From the NCBI GenBank assembly GCA_014377145.1, contig JACMQE010000132.1:1-6381 (forward strand): a DNA stretch of 6,381 bases. Direction: 5' to 3'. The notes beneath the pieces are model-generated. The model had not been told where the DNA came from and ran no database searches. It was given only the letters and a program-made list of their open reading frames with translations. A program made the translations under genes and the position numbers. Source of the DNA: Glaciimonas sp. GTDB taxonomy: Bacteria; Pseudomonadota; Gammaproteobacteria; Burkholderiales; Burkholderiaceae. Shown here in pieces: positions 1 to 6,285 of the stretch; the stretch's first letter is position 1; the number at the start of each line of letters is the position of its first letter.

Positions 1-1050
1 GTGCTTGAAAAACCACTCGGGCGCGACCTCACCAGCGCAAAGCAAATCAACGCCGAAGTTGGTCAAATATTTTCTGAATCACAAATTTTCCGCATTGATC
101 ACTATCTGGGCAAAGAAACCGTACAAAATCTGCTGGCGCTGCGCTTCGGCAACGTCTTGTTTGAGCCACTGTGGCGTCGTGAATGGATATCTGATGTGCA
201 GATTACGATTGCTGAAGAACTTGGCGTCGGCAATCGGATGGGCTATTACGAAAGCTCAGGCGCATTGCGTGATATGCTGCAAAATCATCTACTGCAATTG
301 CTCTGTATTGTCGCCATGGAACCACCAGTTTCGATCACGTCAGATGCAGTCCGTGATGAAAAGCTAAAAGTCCTACGCTCATTGAAGCGCTTTACGCCAC
401 TCGGCCTTGCTCAAAATGTCGTGCGCGGCCAGTATCGCGCCGGGCATGTGAGTGGCATAGCGGTGCCCAGCTATCGCAAGGAGCAGGATGCCGATCCGTA
501 CTCCCGCACTGAAACGTTCGTCGCCATCAAAACAGAGGTCGATACATGGCGCTGGGCTGGTGTACCCTTTTACCTGCGCACTGGTAAGCGCATGGCCGAT
601 TCCCTGGCTGAAATTGTGATTCGCTTCAAGAAAATTCCCCATTCTATTTTTACACATTCAAACAGCAGCTTTGAAAATAACTGCCTCGTTATCCGCTTGC
701 AACCTGACGAAGGCTTACATCTGAATCTAATGGCAAAGACTGCCGGGGACGGTATGCGTTTAAAGCCAGTCGAACTAGAACTGAATTTCCGCGAAAGTTT
801 TAAAGCACCGCGTATGGAAGCCTACGAACGACTGTTGCTCGACGTCCTACGCGGGCAATTGACCCTATTTATGCGTAGTGATGAACTAGAGGCCGCATGG
901 GAATGGGTTGAACCGATTCTTGATTATTGGGAACAAGAAGAAAACGAACCAATCCCCTATAGCGCCGGGACGTGGGGCCCTGCGGCGGCCAGCGCCCTAA
1001 TCGGACGCGATGGCTTGCAGTGGCGCGAAGAAGCACTACCGGAAGTTTAA
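1..1050 (+). CDS. zwf: Glucose-6-phosphate dehydrogenase, C-terminal ~350 residues (5' end outside window)
   Basis: This enzyme oxidises glucose 6-phosphate to 6-phosphogluconolactone with NAD(P)+ in the cytoplasm, the entry to the oxidative pentose-phosphate and Entner-Doudoroff routes. Counting from base 1, the sequence shows EKPLGRD (residues 3-9) and the substrate-binding signature RIDHYLGKE (31-39). The family's general-base histidine lies in MLQNHLLQ (His96). Further matches are FYLRTGKR (190-197), AYERLLLD (from 274) and the C-terminal YSAGTWGP (from ~320). All these are in order and undisturbed, and the gene ends in TAA. Family members are about 480-495 residues long, so roughly 140 N-terminal residues, including the GxxGDL nucleotide-binding motif, lie upstream of the window. 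The GTG at base 1 is therefore an internal valine codon (V-L-E-K-P-L-G), not a start. The regulator gene follows on the same strand after 180 bp. No 6-phosphogluconolactonase gene lies directly downstream. Identification is secure. Confidence 0.96.
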   Translation: MLEKPLGRDLTSAKQINAEVGQIFSESQIFRIDHYLGKETVQNLLALRFGNVLFEPLWRREWISDVQITIAEELGVGNRMGYYESSGALRDMLQNHLLQLLCIVAMEPPVSITSDAVRDEKLKVLRSLKRFTPLGLAQNVVRGQYRAGHVSGIAVPSYRKEQDADPYSRTETFVAIKTEVDTWRWAGVPFYLRTGKRMADSLAEIVIRFKKIPHSIFTHSNSSFENNCLVIRLQPDEGLHLNLMAKTAGDGMRLKPVELELNFRESFKAPRMEAYERLLLDVLRGQLTLFMRSDELEAAWEWVEPILDYWEQEENEPIPYSAGTWGPAAASALIGRDGLQWREEALPEV

Positions 1051-1116
1051 CGGTCAGTCTAATTAATTAATGGACATAAATCACGTCTTTTTCCGTATGG
1101 CAGTGTTATTCGTCGT

Positions 1117-1136
1117 CGCCATAGCCCAATATGGCG
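1117..1136. other. Short inverted repeat in the zwf-hexR gap
   Basis: CGCCATA (1117-1123) and TATGGCG (1130-1136) form a perfect 7-bp stem with a 6-base loop, about 67 bp after the zwf stop. No run of T follows on either strand, so it is not a convincing intrinsic terminator. It could be a weak RNA hairpin ending or stabilising the zwf transcript, or a protein-binding site upstream of hexR. About 50 bp earlier the self-complementary TAATTAATTA (1060-1069) resembles the core of a HexR operator, but it lacks matching outer arms. Neither assignment can be settled from sequence alone. Confidence 0.35.
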
Positions 1137-1218
1137 TGTTCTGCGACACATTCTATTGTTTTACCGCACGAAAAAATTCATCGATTTCTTTCTCATTAAT
1201 TTTATTAAACTGAATATC

Positions 1219-1223
1219 AGGAG
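1219..1223 (+). promoter_or_regulatory. Ribosome binding site that decides the hexR start
   Basis: AGGAG ends 7 bases before TTG at 1231, which is optimal spacing, and 13 bases before the in-frame ATG at 1237, which is too far. The reading frame stays open further upstream to about 1156, but those ~25 codons encode a lysine-, isoleucine- and phenylalanine-rich stretch unlike RpiR proteins and have no such site. The TTG at 1231 is therefore the preferred start. Confidence 0.7.
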
Positions 1224-1230
1224 TAACACT

Positions 1231-2091
1231 TTGGCAATGCTACTTGAAGCAATTCATATGCAGATTGACTTGCTATCAAAATCAGAGAAAAAAGTTGCGC
1301 TGACTATCCTAGATAATCCGCAAATGGCATTATCCGAGAACATCACCGCATTAGCCAAAAACGCACAAGTCTCGGAACCAACGGTGGTACGTTTTTGCCG
1401 CGCTATCGGCTATGAAGGGTGGCATGACTTCAAATTGAAGCTGGCGCAAAGTCTAGCGGTGGCATTGCCAGGTGCGAACGAAATGCTCGCACAGGATGAT
1501 ATAGTAGCGGAACTGGTTAACAAGATTTGCAGTCGCTCAATTAATACCTTGCTGGACCTTCGCAATCATCTCAGTCCGGACGCCATTCAACGCGCGCTCG
1601 ACGTTCTACTAAAAGCTAACAAAATTGAATTCTACGGCCAAGGCACTTCTGGTATCGTTGCCGCCGATGCGCAACATAAGTTCTTCCGCTCCGGCGTTCC
1701 CACGGTTGCCTATTCCGATCCGCATATCCACAGTATCGCCGCGTCGCTGTTACAACCGGGCGATACACTTGTTGCCATCTCGCAACGAGGTGGTAATGCT
1801 GCCTTACTGCGCAGTGTGCAATTGGCGAAAAAAGGTGGCGCCGATATCATCGTACTTGGCCCCAGCGGAACTCCGCTAGCAGAACTGGCGACCGTACTGG
1901 TACCAATTGATTTAAGTTTCAATACGGATCCCTACACGCCCATCTCGGCAAGACTGGCACATCTAGTCGTGATTGACATTTTGGCAGTCGGACTTGCACT
2001 TAAGCGAGGGCCGGAATTCCGCAAGAAAATGCAAAATGCGCAAAAATCACTGCAACAGTTTGACATGCAGTTTGATTCCTTTTTTCGCTGA
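1231..2091 (+). CDS. hexR: HexR-like RpiR-family transcriptional regulator (HTH + SIS), TTG start
   Basis: This is a DNA-binding regulator of central sugar metabolism. The best known family member, HexR, controls Entner-Doudoroff and zwf genes and responds to 2-keto-3-deoxy-6-phosphogluconate. From the TTG start the protein has 286 residues, the usual family length. Residues ~1-76 form the RpiR N-terminal domain: LSKSEKKVA leads into the helix-turn-helix around residues 39-60, with VSEPTVVRFCRAIGYEG at its core. Residues ~120-265 form the sugar-phosphate-binding SIS domain, with FYGQGTSGIVAADAQHKFFR, VAISQRG and the late DPYTPISARLAHLVVIDILAVG segment. No break is visible. It lies 180 bp downstream of zwf on the same strand and just upstream of the dead isomerase and kinase genes, so it probably regulated both sides. 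An alternative start is ATG 1237, two codons later. The family call is firm; the exact HexR orthology and effector are inferred from context. Confidence 0.88.
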   Translation: MAMLLEAIHMQIDLLSKSEKKVALTILDNPQMALSENITALAKNAQVSEPTVVRFCRAIGYEGWHDFKLKLAQSLAVALPGANEMLAQDDIVAELVNKICSRSINTLLDLRNHLSPDAIQRALDVLLKANKIEFYGQGTSGIVAADAQHKFFRSGVPTVAYSDPHIHSIAASLLQPGDTLVAISQRGGNAALLRSVQLAKKGGADIIVLGPSGTPLAELATVLVPIDLSFNTDPYTPISARLAHLVVIDILAVGLALKRGPEFRKKMQNAQKSLQQFDMQFDSFFR

Positions 2092-2203
2092 ATAACACCT
2101 GAATAGCGCCAAGCTGCAATGGCATTAAATACGTCACTCGCCGCTAAGGAAAATGATGGTATGTAAGAATATGTTCACATATAGACACAACAGAGAAACG
2201 AGA

Positions 2204-2712
2204 ATGACGCAGCCATCCATGTTTCAAATGCCTGTCTTTTTGCACGCACAAATGCGTCGTGACATCGCTTTTTTTCACTATCTGAATGAAGATGGTAGTA
2301 TTTACGATTCCGCTAGCCGCCATTTGGTGAATAGCGCACGCATGGTGTTTTGCTACGCATTGGCATTTCGTCTGGACGGCAAAGAAGCATACCGAGAAGC
2401 GGCATGGCATGGCTTACGCTTCCTGGAAGAAAAACATAAACAACCTGAATATGGTGGTTACGCATGGGTGCTAGAAGATGGTATTCCAGTTGACCGCACC
2501 CAGCATTGCTACGGCTTAGCCTTCGTATTATTAGCACATCACACGCATTAAAAACTGGGATCGTCGAAGCGGCAGCTGGTGTGAGCGCCACATTTGCATT
2601 GATGGAGCGTTTATGATGGTCGGAAGCAGAGGGTTTGTACGTCGATGAAGCGACCCCATGACAAGACCGATTTCTATCACTCATGGGGGGTGCATATCTG
2701 GAATCAATATAA
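2204..2712 (+). pseudogene. AGE-family sugar epimerase/isomerase, degraded (frameshift, stops, internal deletion)
   Basis: The intact gene would belong to the N-acylglucosamine 2-epimerase/mannose isomerase family, cytoplasmic alpha-toroid enzymes of about 390-420 residues. The likely start is ATG 2204. The readable N-terminal part contains the family motifs RHLVNSARMVF (2318-2350), GGYAW and QHCYGLAFVLLAH (ending ~2540). The stretch between DIAFF and HYLNEDG seems about a dozen residues short compared with relatives. A one-base loss near 2542 closes the frame at 2551. The frame that follows, from 2545, reads ALKTGIVEAA, then TFALMER, then an in-frame TGA at 2614-2616, WSEAEGLYVDEA, and TGA at 2659-2661. 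After a shift, KTD-F-YH (from 2663) and then MGGAYLE ending at TAA 2710-2712 resemble the family C-terminal KTDYHTMGACYE motif. Roughly 0.7 kb of the middle, including the expected catalytic histidines, is therefore missing. The N-terminal half is a confident match. The C-terminal alignment is tentative; the same bases can also be aligned weakly with the mid-protein PWGF region. Substrate (mannose to fructose is plausible) is inferred from the kinase next door. Confidence 0.78.
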
Positions 2713-2826
2713 GCCGTGGGCTTTGTACTCCCATTCTTTATCCCATAAACTGTCGTACAAACCACCACACATGGTGATGTGCCAGCATAGCACGTCACCA
2801 CCTTGATCGAAGTTGTAGAAATAAAC

Positions 2827-3817
2827 ATGACTAATCACGCTACCCATCCAACTATTCTTAATACGCCATCTGCTAAGGCATCATTACCTCTACCTATATT
2901 TATCAGTGCAGGTGAAGCACTCACCGATTTAATTCGTACCGATGGCGATCAGTAGCTAAGCAAAACTGGAGGTGCCATCTGGAACGTCGCGCGCGCCATG
3001 GCGAGTCTCGGTATCTCAACAGGATTTGCTGGGGCTATCAGTCAAGATTGGTTTGGCGACGCACTATTTGTGGCAAGTCAGGCAGCCGGTCTCGATCTAC
3101 GATTTTTGCAACAGGTCGCACAGCCTCCGTTGCTTGCAATCGTCTACGAAACCGCACCACCGCAATATAACTTTATCGGCGAAACAGCACTGACCTCGCC
3201 TTTGATCCAGCTATATTGCCAGCGAAATCGGCGCATTTTGGCGAGATTAGTCTGACCCGCGCACCTCTCGCGGAAAAGTTGATTAGCTTAGCAGAAGAGC
3301 TTAAACAAGCTGGTGTGAAGATCAAGTTACGATCCTAATTTCCGCAATGTGATGACGCTGCAATACGATTGCGTTCTTAAATGCATGACGCAACTGGCCG
3401 ATGTCATCAAAGTATCAGACGAAGACTTGTACGGATTATTTCGCACCGATAATCAAGAGGCGGCGTTAGTAACATTGCGCAGCTTCAATACAGACGCAGC
3501 AGTTCTCCTGACATTGTGCGCGCAAAGGTGCAACAATGTTAGTAGGCGAACGTAAATGGCACGTCTCGCCGCCAGCGATTGAGATTGTCGATACGGTTAG
3601 CGCCGGCGATGCCGGGATCGCTGGCCTAATTTATGCGCTGATACAGGATTCTGAGAAAACGCCCGTACCCTCAGCCGAAATCAACTGGTTTAGCCACCTT
3701 CAATTTTCGGTGGTGTGCGGGTCTGCCGCTTGCTTGACTGCCGGTGCCAAGCCACCACAACTGGCGCAAGTAATTACTTTACTCAACAGCATATTAGCTC
3801 CCATTTTTCTTTACTAA
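2827..3817 (+). pseudogene. PfkB-family sugar kinase (fructokinase-like), broken by a nonsense codon and three frameshifts
   Basis: PfkB kinases phosphorylate sugars with ATP in the cytoplasm; a fructokinase role would fit the upstream isomerase. The span (about 330 codons) is full length. The N-terminus reads FISAGEALTDLI, then TDGDQ followed by TAG at 2953-2955, where a tryptophan (TGG) would be expected. It continues in frame with [19 protein letters not shown], the family GGA-x-N-VA motif. The frame shifts near 3190 into [20 protein letters not shown] and [19 protein letters not shown]. An extra A at about 3324-3325 shifts it to YDPNFRN. An extra A in AAA 3524-3526 shifts it again to GATMLVGERKW and the nucleotide-binding/catalytic motif DTVSAGDA (3590-3613), ending at TAA 3815-3817. 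The motif normally reads DTxGAGDAF; here the first Gly is Ser and the Phe is Gly. Four separate lesions make a functional product very unlikely unless they are sequencing errors. The start ATG 2827 has no clear ribosome binding site. The family call is firm; substrate is inferred. Confidence 0.88.
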
Positions 3818-3862
3818 ATAATATCTAATCACCTATAGACTCGACGCCATATTAGTCAAGTT

Positions 3863-3893
3863 GCGGCTGAGATCGCACCATCCTCTCAGCCGC
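3863..3893 (+). terminator. Possible weak intrinsic terminator after the kinase pseudogene
   Basis: GCGGCTGAGA (3863-3872) and TCTCAGCCGC (3884-3893) form a perfect 10-bp GC-rich stem with an 11-base loop, 45 bp after the kinase stop. The following bases, TATCTTTG, are T-rich but not a clean T run, so termination would be modest. Its place at the end of the isomerase-kinase unit and before the porin promoter region fits a transcript end. Confidence 0.5.
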
Positions 3894-4229
3894 TATCTTT
3901 GTATAAAAATATACTAAAGTTAATAAAAATACAAATACTGCATGCCATCAAGGTAATAAAACTTCACCTTTTTAAAGGTATCCTTCTCATTCGTATTGAC
4001 ATTCTTTTAGAATAAAAAACGTACTATTCAAATAAAAATATGCAGCTTTTCTGCAACAGAAATATATTAAAACTACATAAATAAAACAAAAATTATCTAA
4101 TTACGTTTACCATAAAAATATAAAAATTAAACCTGCACTACACACATTTTTCAATAACAAGCTTTATAAATTTCGAGCTAGCAAGACTCGAAAAACGATG
4201 TTCTACACTGCATTTACTTAGGGAATAAG
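3894..4229 (+). promoter_or_regulatory. A+T-rich upstream region and leader of the porin gene
   Basis: No gene is visible here. The tract is strikingly A+T-rich compared with its neighbours, with many A-runs, as is typical of strong or nucleoid-protein-controlled porin promoters. The best -35 match is TTGACA at 3996-4001. The nearest good -10-like hexamer, TACTAT at 4022-4027, is 20 bp away, longer than optimal, so the pairing is uncertain. Another -10-like hexamer, TATAAA at 4165-4170, lacks a good partner. The region also holds small inverted repeats: ACCTTTTTAAAGGT (3966-3979), TGCAG/CTGCA (4041-4045 with 4051-4055) and a hairpin at 4171-4193. The porin ribosome binding site is AGGGA at 4220-4224, 5 bases before the ATG. 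Confidence 0.45.
4171..4193 (+). other. Predicted stem-loop in the porin 5' leader
   Basis: TTTCGAG (4171-4177) and CTCGAAA (4187-4193) form a perfect 7-bp stem with a 9-base loop, ending 26 bases before the ribosome binding site. It stands out in an otherwise low-structure A+T-rich tract. In the mRNA it could protect the 5' end or present the loop to a small RNA; as DNA it could be a protein-binding site. The structure is seen, the function is inferred. Confidence 0.45.
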
Positions 4230-5333
4230 ATGAGCAAATTAGTTTTGAAAACTCTGCGTGCGAGTACTCGCCTATCAACGATCAAACCCTTTGCAATGGC
4301 AATCCTTTTGGCCGCGATTTGCGCAGGGCAAGCGCAAGCACAGACCAATGTCACGATTTACGGCCGTGTTGATGCTGGTGTTGACTATCAAACCAATCAA
4401 TACAACGGAGCCACAGGCACACGTGGTGGCAAATGGGGCACCGGTGGTAATAGCTGGGGCACAAGCATGTTCGGCTTCAAAGGTAGTGAAGATCTAGGCG
4501 GCGGTCTGAAAGCCATTTTCAATTTGGAAAACGGTTTTGACGCAGATAACGGTCAGACCAACGGGGGCGGATCAACCATCTGGTCACGACGTTCGTTTGT
4601 TGGTTTAGCAGGTGATTTCGGTACGGTGAAAATCGGTCGGGACCTAACTTTGCCAAGCGATATTGTTTGGAGCCTAGATCCAACGGGTCAACAAAATCTT
4701 GGTTCCGCAACTTTGGTAAAAGGCCGTAACTGGCCACAAACTAGCAATCAAGTCCAGTACATTTCACCAAGTTTCAGTGGCTTCATAGCCCAGGGTGCGT
4801 ATGGCTTCGGTGAAGTTGCCGGTGCAACTAAACCCAAGAGCAGCAATGGTATTGCATTATCTTTCGCACAACCTAATTACTCGCTTGTAGCGATGTACGA
4901 TATTGCCAACGACAATAATGGGCAATATTCGACCTTGTTCACCAATTCGAAAGAATTGACATTGGGTGGCACGGTCACTATTGACAAACTGAAGATATAC
5001 GCTGCTTACCAAAATCTGTCGGCAGCGCAAAATATAAATACTGGTGCGACTAAAGCCAACCATTTTTGGGTTGGCACAAACTACCATTTGACACCTGCTC
5101 TGACATTGATCGCAGCGGCGTATCACGTTAAGCTGAATCAAAATGTCGGAAGCGCTAACTTGTTCATGCTGGGTACCAACTATAGCTTGTCAAAACGCAC
5201 TCTGATATACGCAAGCATAGGTACTGTACGTAACGGCGCAAACACCAGTTTCCAAGTTGAAGCAGGTGATGGAACAGGTTTGACAGGTCAAAATCAGAAC
5301 GCGCTTTACACGGGTGTCAGCCATTCGTTCTAA
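4230..5333 (+). CDS. Outer-membrane trimeric porin, Burkholderiales type
   Basis: This gene encodes a 367-residue general diffusion porin expected to form a 16-stranded beta-barrel trimer in the outer membrane. A signal peptide is visible: a basic N-region (residues 1-19), a hydrophobic core (FAMAILLAAICAG) and a signal-peptidase I site AQA before Gln38. The mature protein opens with TNVTIYGRVDAG, the hallmark first strand of this family. It then shows SWGTSMFGFKGSEDLGGGL and AIFNLENGF (about 75-103) and WSRRSFVGLAGDFGTVKIGR (118-137), which lead into the constriction-loop region. It ends in VSHSF with the C-terminal Phe needed for barrel assembly. Length is normal (mature ~330 residues) and there is no break. 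The N-region is longer than in many relatives; a start at Met23 would remove the basic part, and AGGGA at 4220-4224 supports ATG 4230. It appears to be a single-gene transcript with its own leader and terminator. Solute preference cannot be read from sequence. Confidence 0.95.
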   Translation: MSKLVLKTLRASTRLSTIKPFAMAILLAAICAGQAQAQTNVTIYGRVDAGVDYQTNQYNGATGTRGGKWGTGGNSWGTSMFGFKGSEDLGGGLKAIFNLENGFDADNGQTNGGGSTIWSRRSFVGLAGDFGTVKIGRDLTLPSDIVWSLDPTGQQNLGSATLVKGRNWPQTSNQVQYISPSFSGFIAQGAYGFGEVAGATKPKSSNGIALSFAQPNYSLVAMYDIANDNNGQYSTLFTNSKELTLGGTVTIDKLKIYAAYQNLSAAQNINTGATKANHFWVGTNYHLTPALTLIAAAYHVKLNQNVGSANLFMLGTNYSLSKRTLIYASIGTVRNGANTSFQVEAGDGTGLTGQNQNALYTGVSHSF

Positions 5334-5460
5334 GCATTATTCAGCAATATCGGGTAAGGATAGTTGTCACATCGCTTTAGCTCGACGCAGCTGTTTTCCT
5401 TATCTTTCATTTGCCGATTAGCGGCATTACCAAGGCGTTCCTGGGATACCCTCCAGATTT

Positions 5461-5490
5461 TGCCCATTCATGTTTGAGTGGGCATTTTTT
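5461..5490 (+). terminator. Strong intrinsic terminator of the porin gene
   Basis: TGCCCATTCA (5461-5470) pairs with TGAGTGGGCA (5475-5484), a 10-bp stem with one G-U pair and the tetraloop TGTT. Six T follow directly (5485-5490). It lies 127 bp after the porin stop, leaving a rather long 3' untranslated region (5334-5460) in which I see no gene. Confidence 0.9.
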
Positions 5491-5961
5491 ATGTGCAAGC
5501 AGTTTGTTATCGCGTAAAACACAAGTTCTAAGTCTAGTCTAAGGACCCTGACGATTAATCTAGATGGTTATCTGATTACGTTGTCAGGACTTGGTTTATT
5601 TACCATCATTGGTCCACATCAGAATGCACGAGACACTCAGCGATGTTTCCTACTGCGTGATTGGTTTGTATGCACTGACGGGACTGTGGCATCTAAGACG
5701 CGACATCACTTTAAACTGGGATACGCTATAAGCATGGAGTTGCAGGTGCAGCCTCCTGTGATAAGCGCACGGCCTGACAGCCACCGGATTAACAGGACCG
5801 GAGCCCACCAAAACGGAACGAGATAATGGATTAATCAGATAGTGAGAAGACTACTTTGTATGCCTAATTAAATTAGGCGGTAAAGGAATCTCGTCGGTGG
5901 ATTGCGCAGGTGACGTTTCCCCCTCTTCTTTAGCGGCAACTTTGTCGCTCGCCCCATCTCC
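5491..5961. other. Region without a supportable gene; probable eroded sequence
   Basis: No open frame here reads like a protein family with confidence. A TTG-started frame at 5581-5826 has 81 codons, but no ribosome binding site, low-complexity or atypical residue content and no recognised motif. Its start, read with the codons before it, includes GLGLFTIIGPHQNA, vaguely like the N-terminus of LysE-type exporters, but the likeness ends at once. No tRNA, rRNA or insertion-sequence ends were seen. The lack of a coherent frame between a porin terminator and a regulator fragment suggests degraded DNA. It contains the palindrome at 5862-5878, listed separately. Confidence 0.5.
5862..5878. promoter_or_regulatory. 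Perfect 17-bp palindrome resembling a HexR-type operator
   Basis: GCCTAATTAAATTAGGC is a perfect inverted repeat: 8-bp arms around a central A at 5870. The published HexR operator in gammaproteobacteria is TGTAATTAAATTACA-like, and the central 11 bases TAATTAAATTA are identical; only the outer arms differ. No T run flanks it on either strand, and as RNA it would give only a short A+T-rich stem, so an operator is more likely than a terminator. No intact gene starts next to it in this window, so it may be an orphan site left from a lost promoter. The palindrome is seen; HexR binding is inferred. Confidence 0.45.
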
Positions 5962-6285
5962 CTAAATCGAAGCGATGCACGCTAAAATGCCGCATTTTGC
6001 CTGTTGTTGTAACTCTGCAAATCGACTAGAACGGTTCATTAATAAACCCAATGCCAGGACGTCGATCAACAACAATAAAAAAATCCGCGAGACCCCCGGA
6101 ATATGCATGTTACTGCCTTCCTCGTGCTCTACCGCCAATCTATAATCGGCGCATTTAGCCAGCTGAGAATTACTTGGAGCCAACGCAATAATGGTCGCAC
6201 CCGAATTTACTGCAACTTCGACCGCTGGTGCCAGGCACACCGATACCCAGCTCTTCCAGATATCCGGGTATAGAGTGGCCGTTAA
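5962..6285 (-). pseudogene. RpiR-family regulator remnant (SIS domain only)
   Basis: On the minus strand the frame is open from 6285 down to a TAG at 5962-5964. It reads, in order, PAVEVAVNSGATIIALAPS, NSQLAKCADYRLAVEHEEGS, HIPGVSRIFLLLLIDVLALG and RFAELQQQAK. These match the second half of an RpiR-family SIS sugar-phosphate-binding domain. The sequence differs clearly from the intact regulator at 1231-2091 (LAPSNSQLAKCAD versus LGPSGTPLAELAT), so it derives from a different paralogue, not a recent duplicate. Just upstream the expected SISxSGR-type motif is corrupted (VSVCLAP). Before the frame lies a stop (6286-6288), and the 95 bases to the window edge give no clear helix-turn-helix or first half of the SIS domain. 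More of the gene could lie beyond the window after a frameshift. It is probably non-functional. Confidence 0.75.

Noticed and set aside
1..3. GTG as the start codon of the zwf frame
   Set aside because: The first residues align to the internal V-x-EKPLG motif of the family; about 140 N-terminal residues must lie upstream, so the frame is simply cut by the window edge.
379..657. 92-codon minus-strand frame inside zwf
   Set aside because: It overlaps a strongly conserved part of glucose-6-phosphate dehydrogenase and has no family resemblance of its own.
2542..2551. Programmed frameshifting to make a full isomerase
   Set aside because: No slippery heptamer with a downstream structure is seen, and later stops and the missing middle of the protein would still prevent a functional enzyme.
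2313..2828. 171-codon minus-strand open frame
   Set aside because: It runs antisense to the isomerase pseudogene, is rich in Cys, Ser, Thr and His, has no recognisable domain, and the plus strand carries clear family motifs across the same bases.
5581..5826. 81-codon TTG frame with a LysE-like GLGLFTIIGPHQNA segment
   Set aside because: Only about 14 residues resemble the exporter N-terminus. No following transmembrane pattern and no ribosome binding site are visible, so chance similarity or a very old remnant cannot be told apart.
5862..5878. Palindrome read as a bidirectional terminator
   Set aside because: The hairpin is A+T-rich with a short stem once a loop is allowed, and no T run follows on either strand.
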